Of a stretch of 7,740 nt of DNA, positions 1 through 5,865 are shown one piece after another. The position numbers and the translations under genes are program-made. The first letter of the stretch is position 1. The number at the start of each line of letters is the position of its first letter. The notes under the pieces are model-generated. The model was not told the origin of the DNA. It did no database searches and saw nothing but the letters and a program-made list of their open reading frames with translations. Source of the stretch: Acidobacteriota bacterium (GTDB lineage Bacteria; Acidobacteriota; Terriglobia; Terriglobales; Acidobacteriaceae); assembly GCA_021805955.1 (NCBI GenBank), contig JAJZDO010000405.1, forward strand, positions 1 to 7,740. The letters run 5' to 3'.

Positions 1-582
1 CTGATGGAGTTGCCCGAGATGTTGACCTGTGCAACGTTGAGGTTGTCGTTGCCATCGCCTTTCCAGGTGATGTAGAGGTTGCCGTTGTGAACACAGAGGC
101 CCGGAGCCTGGGGACTGGTTTCGGGAGAAGTATACTTGTTGCCGAAGGTCGCGCCGTTGTCCGTTGAGTACATCACGTTGAGGTTGTCGTTGCCGTCCCC
201 CTTCCACGCAATGTAGAGACGACCGTTCAACGATGCGATCGAGGGGCTAACGGGACTGGTGTCGCCGAGGATAACTTTGTTGGAGAAGCCGGTGACACTG
301 TTTCCGGACAGATTGACGCGGGCAACGTTCAGGTTGTCATTGCCATCGCCTTTCCAGGCGATGTAGAGGTTGTCGTTGTGAACGCAGAGGCCCGGCCCCT
401 GAGGACTGGTCTCCGCGGATGTGAATTTGCCTCCGAAAGTGATTCCACTGTCGGCAGAACACATCACGTTGAGGTTGTCGTTGCCGTCCCCCTTCCACGC
501 AATGTAGAGACGCCCATCCAAAGACGCGAGCGAGGGGCTCCGGGGACTGGTGTCGCCGAGAGTAACTTTGCCGTTAAAGACA
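1..582 (-). repeat. Two 291-bp tandem units encoding paired beta-propeller blades
   Basis: Positions 1-291 and 292-582 align without gaps over most of their length, a period of 97 codons. Each unit encodes two blades. The conserved Trp codons start at 497, 356, 206 and 65, so blades alternate 47 and 50 residues apart. The blade core WKGDGNDNLNV is identical in all four. The two blade types within a unit differ: one ends in an Asp-box (S-x-D-x-G-x-T-F), the other carries an LCVHN segment before the core. This points to duplication of a two-blade unit, and more copies probably continue past the left edge. Confidence 0.85.
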
Positions 583-1616
583 GAGACACTGGAGTTGTTG
601 TAGTAAAGGTCGACCTCGCCGCCAGGAGAGGCGTTGCTGACGACGACGGCGTGCTGCCCGCAATCCGTCACCGAGTTGGTTGCGGCCCAGGCTGGCGTGA
701 CGGGACCACTGGCCACCTCGATTTCAATGGCGCTCATTGAGGTGCGGCAGGTCTGTGGGTAGTCGGAACACTTCTGCAAGCCATAGCACTCCAGGGTTTC
801 GACGCACCAAGTAAGCTGCTGCACGTTCTGGATGGGAAGACTGGTGTTGGCGATGCCGGAAAACTGGCAGTTATAGTTGAAGCCACTGGCCGACTGTCCG
901 GTTTCGGTCATGACGCCGACCAGCACCTGACCTGGATTCACGCGCACGAGGGAAGTATAGAAGGCCTGTCCACCCTGGCCGTCCGCGTACCAACTGGCGA
1001 CCGACCAGTAATTGCCTCCTCCTGCCGCGGAAGGTCCCCACTGGAGGACGGGTTGATAGATCATCGTGGAATTCTGGATGCCGTTGAATAGGAAGATGGT
1101 CTGCCCGGATTGGGTTGCCGGCGGCGGCGGAACTGTCCAAGTAGTGGTGAAGAGCGTCAACGGTTTGGAGTTTTCGGTCCAGGAGGCGTAGACGATCCAA
1201 CCTGAGCCGAGGGCCGGAACCACCTCTGGATGAAGCGTCACCTCAAAAGGCATGAGCGGGCGGCCGGCCGGTTTCAGGACAAGCTGGCCCAAGTCGGCCA
1301 GAACCGCATTGTTGGAACCAAGCATCTTGAGATGATTCTGGGCGCTGTCGATCACAGCTCCGTGCTCGACATAATGGACCAACGAGCTGGTGCGATAGCC
1401 GCCGGGAGTCAGCACAAGATCCGTAGCGGTTGCCGGGGTGCCATCGGTCTTCATGTTTTGCGCGGCGGTGACGACTTCGAATGCGCCGGTCGCATTCTGT
1501 TGAACGGCTTCGCCGGGGTGGATAGGTGAAGTACTGCTTCTGGGGCGCGGTCCGCCGGGAGCAATTGCGGTTTCCGTTTCCTGCGTCGTTGCGGGTGAAG
1601 CTTTTTGGTTCGCCAT
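1..1616 (-). CDS. BNR/Asp-box repeat beta-propeller protein with uncharacterised N-terminal domain (3' end outside window)
   Basis: The reading frame is open from ATG 1616 to the left edge, giving 538 codons with no stop; the C-terminus is outside the window. The ATG is preceded by GGGAAGG, a reasonable ribosome binding site, and no other in-frame ATG exists for at least 200 bases upstream. Residues 1-60 are Thr/Pro/Ala-rich and show no Sec, Tat or lipoprotein signal. Residues about 135-338 form a Trp- and aromatic-rich domain (W140, a PPPP run near 160, several Cys between about 250 and 325) that I cannot assign to a named family. From about 340 come repeated beta-propeller blades: YIxWKGDGNDNLNV with Trp at 374, 421, 471 and 518. 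Asp-boxes (SADSGITF, STDNGATF) lie between some of them. BNR/Asp-box propellers occur in sialidases and carbohydrate-binding proteins, but no catalytic sialidase residues can be claimed here. Function is unknown; binding of glycans or surfaces is inference. Confidence 0.85.
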   Translation of the reverse strand, partial: MANQKASPATTQETETAIAPGGPRPRSSTSPIHPGEAVQQNATGAFEVVTAAQNMKTDGTPATATDLVLTPGGYRTSSLVHYVEHGAVIDSAQNHLKMLGSNNAVLADLGQLVLKPAGRPLMPFEVTLHPEVVPALGSGWIVYASWTENSKPLTLFTTTWTVPPPPATQSGQTIFLFNGIQNSTMIYQPVLQWGPSAAGGGNYWSVASWYADGQGGQAFYTSLVRVNPGQVLVGVMTETGQSASGFNYNCQFSGIANTSLPIQNVQQLTWCVETLECYGLQKCSDYPQTCRTSMSAIEIEVASGPVTPAWAATNSVTDCGQHAVVVSNASPGGEVDLYYNNSSVSVFNGKVTLGDTSPRSPSLASLDGRLYIAWKGDGNDNLNVMCSADSGITFGGKFTSAETSPQGPGLCVHNDNLYIAWKGDGNDNLNVARVNLSGNSVTGFSNKVILGDTSPVSPSIASLNGRLYIAWKGDGNDNLNVMYSTDNGATFGNKYTSPETSPQAPGLCVHNGNLYITWKGDGNDNLNVAQVNISGNSI

Positions 1617-1835
1617 AAAGCACCTTCCCTTCGTGATGGTGTCGGGCGCCTGGAAGGGGGGATGGTAAGCACGCCGGGTATTCCAGGGGAACCCTCGACA
1701 TTGGGATTGCTGCAGCCGGCGGACTGGAGCGTTTGCCGATCCGCTCGACTGTGAAGGAGATTTCCGGATTGGCCCTGGGCTTCTTCCCTGCCGCAATGGG
1801 TGCAAGCGCACAGAGCACTTCAATTCAGTGGGCAA

Positions 1836-1864
1836 ACTATATACCCGGTTACCAACTCCCGCAA
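1836..1864 (-). promoter_or_regulatory. Possible weak sigma70-type promoter for the BNR-repeat gene
   Basis: On the minus strand TTGCGG (1864-1859) and TATAGT (1841-1836) are 17 bases apart, in an AT-richer patch just after a run of seven T (1873-1867). The -35 match is poor beyond TTG. If used, the 5' untranslated region would be about 210 nt. No better candidate was seen upstream of the gene start at 1616. Confidence 0.28.
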
Positions 1865-1956
1865 GTAAAAAAACTATCTTTGTGTTGCCGTGAAAATCGG
1901 CGATCCAGAAGCTGACTTCTAACCGGATTGGTTGGGGGAAATCCGGAGTACGCCAG

Positions 1957-2029
1957 GAAACCGAGAGCGGGGGGAAACCGAGCGGACACGCCGTTGAAGG
2001 TTCATCGACGCCCGCTGGGCGTAGTCCGC
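1957..2029. repeat. Short direct repeat plus nested inverted repeat downstream of cobA
   Basis: GAAACCGAGAGCGG (1957-1970) is repeated with one base missing plus slippage as GAAACCGAGCGG (1974-1985). The second copy runs into GCGGAC (1982-1987), which pairs with GTCCGC (2024-2029). Between them ACGCCC GCT GGGCGT (2008-2022) forms a 6-bp stem with a 3-base loop. The element could fold on either strand; its role is unknown. Confidence 0.5.
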
Positions 2030-2054
2030 GGTAAGGTCGATTGTCGGCGAGTGT

Positions 2055-2069
2055 GGGGCTTATTGCCCC
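2055..2069 (-). other. Hairpin overlapping the cobA stop codon
   Basis: GGGGC and GCCCC flank a 5-base loop (AATAA on the minus strand) that contains part of the cobA TAA stop. There is no U-tract after it, so it is not a standard intrinsic terminator; it may protect the 3' end of the mRNA or be fortuitous. Confidence 0.35.
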
Positions 2070-2857
2070 GGAAAAACGGCGTCCTGCGAGAACTCCGAAC
2101 GGGCAAACTCGGAGATTGCGTCTGTGGGGCGGTTGGCAAGAGGCCAGCCCGCCAACACCAGCAATGGGGCGGGACCCGGCACTAAATCTCCAAGACCGCC
2201 AAGCGTGGTGGTTCGACGATCCTCGCCCGGCAAGGAAACCTGGCTCATCACAACGCAGGGCAGTTCAGGCGGCATCCCTCCCTGAAGCATGTCCCAGGCC
2301 AGCGCGCGAAGATCGCGTCCAGGCATGTAGATTCCCAGGGTGGCATCGGTCGGTAAGGGGCCGCGCCAAAGGGACGACCCATTCGAGGCATTGCTGCCGG
2401 AGGCGTGGTGCGCTGTGGTCAAAATTACTTTCGATGCACTGCGCCGGTCGGTCAAGGACTTCCGCGCCGCCGCCGCAGCGGCAAACATGGAGGTCACGCC
2501 AGAGACAATTTCGCATGGAATCTCGGCCTCTTCCAGCGCGTCGAGTTCTTCGCCGGCGCGTCCAAAGATCAGCGGATCGCCGCTCTTCAGGCGAACTACA
2601 CTGGCCCCACTCCGCGCGTGCTCAATCATTAGCAGGTGAATCTGTTCCTGCGTGATGCGACGGCTGCCGCAGCGTTTCCCAACGCTAACCACGCATGCTC
2701 CAGGTCGGGCGCGATCGAGAATCGCCTGGGGAACCAAATCGTCATGCAGAACCACATCCGCGGTCGCTAACAAGTCGGCGGCCTTCAGGGTCAACAATTC
2801 CGGATCGCCGGGACCCGCGCCTACCAGATACACCGTGCCTTTCTGTGCTGTCGTCAT
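2060..2857 (-). CDS. cobA: Uroporphyrinogen-III C-methyltransferase (SUMT)
   Basis: This 265-residue protein has the full length of stand-alone SUMT. It uses S-adenosylmethionine to methylate uroporphyrinogen III at C2 and C7, giving precorrin-2, the first committed step to siroheme and cobalamin. Family motifs are in order: GAGPGD at 13-18, VVLHDDLV at 35-42 (the VxYDxLV block), RLKSGDPLIFGRAGEE at 89-104, and SGVTS at 119-123. The last is usually PGVTS, a minor change. T147-T148 and the IYMPG segment near 176-180 also fit. The ATG overlaps the stop of the upstream dehydrogenase gene (ATGA, 2857-2854). An AGGAG at 2870-2866 lies 8 bases from the start. Neighbours that use precorrin-2 for siroheme, and a siroheme-dependent reductase, indicate a role in siroheme supply rather than B12. 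It is the last gene of the operon. Confidence 0.95.
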   Translation of the reverse strand: MTTAQKGTVYLVGAGPGDPELLTLKAADLLATADVVLHDDLVPQAILDRARPGACVVSVGKRCGSRRITQEQIHLLMIEHARSGASVVRLKSGDPLIFGRAGEELDALEEAEIPCEIVSGVTSMFAAAAAARKSLTDRRSASKVILTTAHHASGSNASNGSSLWRGPLPTDATLGIYMPGRDLRALAWDMLQGGMPPELPCVVMSQVSLPGEDRRTTTLGGLGDLVPGPAPLLVLAGWPLANRPTDAISEFARSEFSQDAVFPGQ

Positions 2858-3486
2858 CGCGCATGCTCCTGTTCTGAATTTTCAGGGAAGGCAAGTTTTC
2901 GAGATGGGCATTCTTCCAAGGCACAGACCGAACGATGCGCCAGTGCATGCAGCAGAGCCTTCCGTTCATTCCCGGCAAGATGTGTCGCGAGGATCTCTCG
3001 CCGCAGACTGCCGAGTTCATCGAGCCACGCCGCGGTATCCTGCGGTAACTGGGCATCGATGTCCTGCCTCAACTGCTGGGCCAGAGCGGGACTTTCTCCA
3101 GCCGTAGAAATGGCAATTTGTAACTTTCCTCGTTGCACAATCGAGGAAAAGTAATAGTCACAGTTCGGTGGATCGTCGACTGAATTGCATAACAGACCGC
3201 GTTGCTGCGCCGCCTGGTACACGGAGCGATTCACGACGCGAGAATTGGTCGCTGTGACAACGAGAAATTGTCCTTCCAGGTCGGACTCCTGGAACTCCCG
3301 ACGTATCAATACAATCTTGCCCGCCGCCGCGAGCCGCTCAACTTCTTCACACGCGACTGGAGCCACCACACGGAGTGTTGCGTCCGCATGTAACAGGCTG
3401 GATATTTTTTCCAACGCGACATTGCCGGCGCCCACAACCAGGCAAGCTCTGCGCTCCAGCTTCAAAAATATGGGCAAAAGATTCAT
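2854..3486 (-). CDS. sirC: Precorrin-2 dehydrogenase / sirohydrochlorin ferrochelatase (CysG N-terminal/Met8 type)
   Basis: This 210-residue NAD-dependent Rossmann protein matches the N-terminal half of CysG. It begins MNLLPIFLKL like the CysG family. A nucleotide-binding loop GAGNVALEK follows at 19-27, then VTATN at 77-81 and NSVDD at 101-105. D104 aligns with the Asp required for dehydrogenation and chelation in CysG. It should oxidise precorrin-2 to sirohydrochlorin, and perhaps insert iron; whether this protein does both steps is inference. I chose ATG 3486, with AAGGAG four bases upstream (3496-3491). An earlier in-frame ATG at 3516 overlaps the reductase stop as ATGA and would add 10 residues (MIHTGRRRSG) not typical of the family. 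The SUMT domain fused to this in CysG is a separate gene immediately downstream. Confidence 0.92.
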   Translation of the reverse strand: MNLLPIFLKLERRACLVVGAGNVALEKISSLLHADATLRVVAPVACEEVERLAAAGKIVLIRREFQESDLEGQFLVVTATNSRVVNRSVYQAAQQRGLLCNSVDDPPNCDYYFSSIVQRGKLQIAISTAGESPALAQQLRQDIDAQLPQDTAAWLDELGSLRREILATHLAGNERKALLHALAHRSVCALEECPSRKLAFPENSEQEHAR

Positions 3487-3490
3487 GCCG

Positions 3491-3496
3491 CTCCTT
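3491..3496 (-). promoter_or_regulatory. Ribosome binding site deciding the dehydrogenase start
   Basis: AAGGAG lies four bases before ATG 3486 and within the 10-residue extension that an ATG 3516 start would translate. It supports 3486 as the main start, though the ATGA overlap at 3516-3513 could still act for coupling. Confidence 0.6.
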
Positions 3497-3512
3497 CTTC
3501 TTCCAGTGTGAA

Positions 3513-5243
3513 TCATTCCGCCGCGTAGGGAACATGTCCGGGAGAAACATCGCGCGCCACCGGTTCGAACACAGCGCCAGCCAGCTGATCGCGCAACTCG
3601 GCATCGCTATGGCGGGCAAAGTAGCTGCGCAGATTCTCTCCATCGTCGCGACCGGCAAGATATTGGCGCAATAGCCGCTCCATGGCCTCGGGAACTTCCG
3701 TCGCCGCGCAGCGGTAGCCAACCGGACGGGCCGTTCTCTGATGCAGTCCGACGGCACCGCCCAGGCAGAAATAATAGGCATCGACCATTTTACCTTGGTG
3801 CTTGATTTTCTTGCCCTCGATGCCGATGTCGGCAATCCAATGTTGGCCGCAACTGTTGGGGCAGCCTGTGACATTCAGCTTGAGCTGCTGGTCGAATTGA
3901 GGAATGCGCTGCTCCATCTCCTCGACCAGCCAGCGCGTGAATCCTTTGGTCTCGGTGATGGCGAGCTTGCAGAATTCCGTGCCAGTGCAGGCGATGGCGC
4001 CGCGCCAGAAATTGGACCCCTCGACACGAAGGTCAATCGCTTCCAGTTCTCTCGCCAGCTCATTTGCCTTCGCATTGGGAATATTGATCAACAGAAGATT
4101 CTGCATCACGGTCAAACGCACATCCCCTGTGCCGAACTTTTCGGACAACCCGGCCACGGCCATGAGCTGATCGCCGCTAAGCCTCCCGCGCAGGACCGAT
4201 GCGCCCACATAGCTGAGTCCCTCCTGCTTCTGCCGATGAATGCCAACGTGATCGCGAAAAATATCTTCAGGCAAGCGCTCTTCCACGGCAGGATCGAGGC
4301 GATATCCCAGCCGGGCTTCGACCTCCGCCAGAAATCGTTCCCCATCCCACCCCTCACGGAGAAAAAGATACTTCAAGCGGGCACGTTCACGGCTCTCGCG
4401 GAGCACCTCCTGGTCGCGGAACAATTCCGTAACGGCGTGAACGACGGGCAAGACCTGATCCGGTCGCAGGAATACGTTCAGGCGAACTCCCAGATGCGGC
4501 TGGTTGGAAAGTCCTCCGCCCACGCGGATGGAATAGCCGACCTCAACTCCGCAGCCAGATTTGCGCTCGATCGCGGTCAAGCCAATTTCGTTGATCTCAG
4601 GATAGGTGCACCAGTGCCGGCAGCCGGCAATGGACACTTTGAATTTGCGCGGCAAGTTATAGAACTCTGGGTTGGCCGTCAGCATATGGGCCAAACCGAG
4701 CGCCAACGGAGACGCATCCGCAATTTCATCGGCGGCGATACCAGCCAGCGGACATCCGGTGACGTTGCGGGAGACGTCGCCGCACGCGCCCTTGGGAGAG
4801 AGTCCGACGCGGTTGAGGGCATCGACGATCTCTGGCAACGATTCAATGGTGAGCCAATGCATCTGAATGTTCTGGCGCACAGTAATATCGGCAAGGTTGC
4901 GCGCGTGCTGTCGGGTCAGATCGGCAATTGTACGGAGCTGGCGGGCGTCAAGGATTCCATTTGGGACGCCAATCCGCATCATGAAGTAATCCGTCATTTT
5001 TCCTTCGCCGCCCTTACCGCCGGTGACTCCTGCGCCATCTCCCTGGGTATAGATACCCCACCATTTGAAGTAGGCGGAGGCCCATTCCGGCACGACACTG
5101 CTGCGGCCCTGGCGGGCAAACTCGCGCACTTCATCGAATGCCTCCCATGGATTTTTCTGACGCTTCAGGCGCTCCATGCGTTGAGCAGATGTTTCTTTCA
5201 CTACTGGCGGGTTCAATGTCGGCGCTGTCATTGGTTCAGTCAT
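3513..5243 (-). CDS. sir: Ferredoxin-dependent assimilatory sulfite (nitrite) reductase, siroheme/4Fe-4S type
   Basis: This 576-residue protein is the usual size for single-chain NirA/SirA reductases, which carry out six-electron reduction of sulfite to sulfide or nitrite to ammonium. Both ferredoxin-like half domains and both siroheme-reductase repeats can be followed. Early landmarks are KWWGIYTQ near 60-67, YFMMR at 86-90, ITVRQN at 120-125 and GDVSRNVTG at 155-163. The Fe4S4-siroheme ligands are C419 and C425 (ACTGTEFCKLA) and C461 and C465 (TGCPNSCGQ). The anion-site segment reads LPRKFK with K200 and K202. Sulfite reductases carry Lys at the second position, while plant nitrite reductase has Asn, so sulfite is favoured. 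A Cys-rich leader peptide and linked siroheme genes support this. The ATG overlaps the preceding stop (ATGA 5243-5240), and AGGAAG (5253-5248) is the binding site. The electron donor is inferred to be ferredoxin, because no flavin domain is present. Nitrite as a side or main substrate is not excluded. Confidence 0.93.
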   Translation of the reverse strand: MTEPMTAPTLNPPVVKETSAQRMERLKRQKNPWEAFDEVREFARQGRSSVVPEWASAYFKWWGIYTQGDGAGVTGGKGGEGKMTDYFMMRIGVPNGILDARQLRTIADLTRQHARNLADITVRQNIQMHWLTIESLPEIVDALNRVGLSPKGACGDVSRNVTGCPLAGIAADEIADASPLALGLAHMLTANPEFYNLPRKFKVSIAGCRHWCTYPEINEIGLTAIERKSGCGVEVGYSIRVGGGLSNQPHLGVRLNVFLRPDQVLPVVHAVTELFRDQEVLRESRERARLKYLFLREGWDGERFLAEVEARLGYRLDPAVEERLPEDIFRDHVGIHRQKQEGLSYVGASVLRGRLSGDQLMAVAGLSEKFGTGDVRLTVMQNLLLINIPNAKANELARELEAIDLRVEGSNFWRGAIACTGTEFCKLAITETKGFTRWLVEEMEQRIPQFDQQLKLNVTGCPNSCGQHWIADIGIEGKKIKHQGKMVDAYYFCLGGAVGLHQRTARPVGYRCAATEVPEAMERLLRQYLAGRDDGENLRSYFARHSDAELRDQLAGAVFEPVARDVSPGHVPYAAE

Positions 5244-5590
5244 TGTGCTTCCTGTGATGCGTTTGTGGTTGATGCGCTGTTGTCGGTGAATCTATGAATG
5301 CCGTGTTGCAGTCTTCGACCAGACCAGCGGCCTGTACTCGGATTCTTCAGGTTCGCCTGAATCTTTCCGGGTAATACGATCCTTTCCGCCGAACGCAGCA
5401 GGACCGATATTTCCTTTTGTAAGGAATCAAGCGCCACCGAAGTCACAATACTGGAAACTCCGTCGCTGAAAATCTGTAAGTTATGCTCTCTCGGCAGCTT
5501 GCGATGAGTCCGTCGTGGGACGAACCTGCTCCATTCCGCGCTAGAGGCGGAAAGCTCATCGCATTTCTCTTCATAAAGATGTTGTGGCAT
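5240..5590 (-). CDS. Hypothetical 116-residue protein, first structural gene of the sulfite-reductase operon
   Basis: I do not recognise this protein. It starts MPQHLYEEKC and is basic in the middle (RRTHRKLPR). A probable beta/alpha stretch follows around 50-85 (TSVALDSLQKEISVLL, ERIVLPGKIQ), then NPSTGRWSGRR and a Ser/Thr/Asn-rich tail. The LPGKIQANLKNPSTG segment vaguely recalls the C-terminal strands of PilZ domains, but the PilZ motifs are not complete, so no function is assigned. It has no signal peptide or membrane segment. ATG 5590 has an AGGA six bases upstream. The frame extends to a GTG at 5659, but that codon lies in the terminator stem. Its TGA overlaps the reductase ATG, and it sits just after the leader terminator, so it should be co-expressed and translationally coupled. 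Translation is likely from context; it could also be only a coupling ORF. Confidence 0.6.
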   Translation of the reverse strand: MPQHLYEEKCDELSASSAEWSRFVPRRTHRKLPREHNLQIFSDGVSSIVTSVALDSLQKEISVLLRSAERIVLPGKIQANLKNPSTGRWSGRRLQHGIHRFTDNSASTTNASQEAQ

Positions 5591-5648
5591 CGGCAGTCCT
5601 GCTCCCCGTGTTGATGGTTGCCGAACGGGTGGGGATTCTGCCGAAACT

Positions 5649-5682
5649 AAAAAACCCACCTGAGCGGCTCTTCCGCGGCGGG
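5649..5682 (-). terminator. Leader intrinsic terminator (attenuator) of the sulfite-reductase operon
   Basis: On the minus strand CCCGCC (5682-5677) pairs with GGTGGG (5660-5655) with one G-U. GCGG then pairs with CCGC after a 3-base TCA bulge, around an AAGAG loop. Six T follow directly (5654-5649). An A-run before the 5' arm (5687-5684) can pair with the T-run. It lies about 130 nt after the promoter and 58 nt before the first structural gene, with no gene end between, so it terminates the operon's own leader. On the plus strand the same sequence is a weaker hairpin because the G-U becomes A-C. Confidence 0.85.
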
Positions 5683-5722
5683 CTTTTGATTTGGGTTACT
5701 GCAAGCTTTTCAGCTTTTGACT

Positions 5723-5809
5723 CTACCCAACCCTCCAGAAGATGCGCGAATGTGCCCGCATGGTACACATGCAGCACATACAACACTTCGTGGAGGCAGG
5801 CAGGTTCAT
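5723..5809 (-). CDS. Cys/Met-rich leader peptide (28 residues) of the sulfite-reductase operon
   Basis: ATG 5809 to TAG 5723 encodes 28 residues. Residues 8-17 read KCCMCCMCTM, so five of seven consecutive codons (5785-5765) are Cys and the other two are Met, with a third Met soon after. Cysteine is normally among the rarest residues, so this run is hard to explain by chance. The ORF lies between the operon promoter and an intrinsic terminator, the standard position of attenuator leader peptides such as those of trp and his operons. The downstream genes supply sulfide for cysteine, so the sensed amino acid matches the pathway. The ATG is only about five nucleotides from the predicted transcription start, too close for a Shine-Dalgarno site, so initiation would be leaderless or nearly so. 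The C-terminal part (RAHSRIFWRVG) has no evident role beyond RNA structure. The peptide itself is probably not functional. Confidence 0.78.
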   Translation of the reverse strand: MNLPASTKCCMCCMCTMRAHSRIFWRVG

Positions 5810-5820
5810 AACTGTGGTCT

Positions 5821-5850
5821 ATTGTATGTGTTGATCGAATCGCGCGTCAA
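5821..5850 (-). promoter_or_regulatory. Sigma70-type promoter of the sulfite-reductase operon
   Basis: TTGACG (5850-5845) matches five of six consensus -35 bases. TACAAT (5826-5821) matches five of six -10 bases, with an 18-base spacer. The predicted start of transcription is near 5814-5812, immediately before the leader ATG at 5809. It lies about 65 bases after the stop of the GH28 gene, in the only intergenic space before the operon. Confidence 0.75.
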
Positions 5851-5865
5851 GAGAGGAATTTGGGG

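Larger units (their letters stand above)
1617..2059. other. 443-bp non-coding interval between cobA and the BNR-repeat gene
   Basis: No convincing gene was found on either strand; the short open frames lack ribosome binding sites and family features. The interval holds a direct repeat (GAAACCGAGAGCGG at 1957-1970 and GAAACCGAGCGG at 1974-1985). It also holds a nested inverted repeat: GCGGAC at 1982-1987 with GTCCGC at 2024-2029, enclosing the palindrome ACGCCCGCTGGGCGT at 2008-2022. A possible promoter lies at 1864-1836. No U-tract terminator for the upstream operon is obvious. Confidence 0.6.
5649..5814 (-). promoter_or_regulatory. Predicted cysteine-responsive transcription attenuator
   Basis: The leader RNA has three alternative elements. 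Hairpin A pairs ATGTGC (5779-5774) with GCACAT (5755-5750) and GCATG (5772-5768) with CATGC (5762-5758); its 5' arm is the Cys codon region. Antiterminator pairing joins GCGGGC (5759-5754) to GCCCGC (5683-5678), which is the 5' arm of the terminator. The two cannot coexist. A nested helper hairpin, TTGGGT (5730-5725) with ACCCAA (5696-5691), covers the leader stop codon. An outer stem, CCTCCA (5796-5791) with TGGAGG (5737-5732), encloses hairpin A. A ribosome stalled at the first Cys codons would block hairpin A and leave GCGGGC free. One that reaches the stop would disrupt the helper hairpin and allow termination. The mechanism is inferred from complementarity by eye; no energies were computed. 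Confidence 0.7.

Noticed and set aside
1..582. CRISPR-like or non-coding tandem repeat
   Set aside because: The period is 291 bp, a multiple of three, and the repeats are in frame with a continuous protein; they are beta-propeller blades.
378..740. Plus-strand 120-codon open frame
   Set aside because: It is antisense to the beta-propeller repeats and its composition simply mirrors them.
1243..1818. Minus-strand 191-codon open frame near the start of the BNR gene
   Set aside because: It lies in another frame over the BNR gene, with Arg/Pro-rich composition typical of GC-rich shadows and no homology recognised.
1982..2029. tRNA- or riboswitch-like fold in the intergenic interval
   Set aside because: The outer stem GCGGAC/GTCCGC suggested an acceptor stem, but there is no anticodon arm, T-loop or CCA layout, and no known riboswitch core was recognised.
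3741..5297. Long open frame of 518 codons on the plus strand
   Set aside because: It is antisense to the sulfite reductase in a high-GC region. The opposite frame carries all reductase motifs, whereas this one has no recognisable motif or ribosome binding site.
5591..5659. Longer start (GTG 5659) for the 116-residue protein
   Set aside because: The GTG and following codons lie in the terminator stem and U-tract, with no ribosome binding site; ATG 5590 has one.
5649..5814. SAM or cobalamin riboswitch as the explanation of the leader terminator
   Set aside because: I could not find the conserved core of either class, and the translated Cys-rich ORF with alternative pairings explains the region better.
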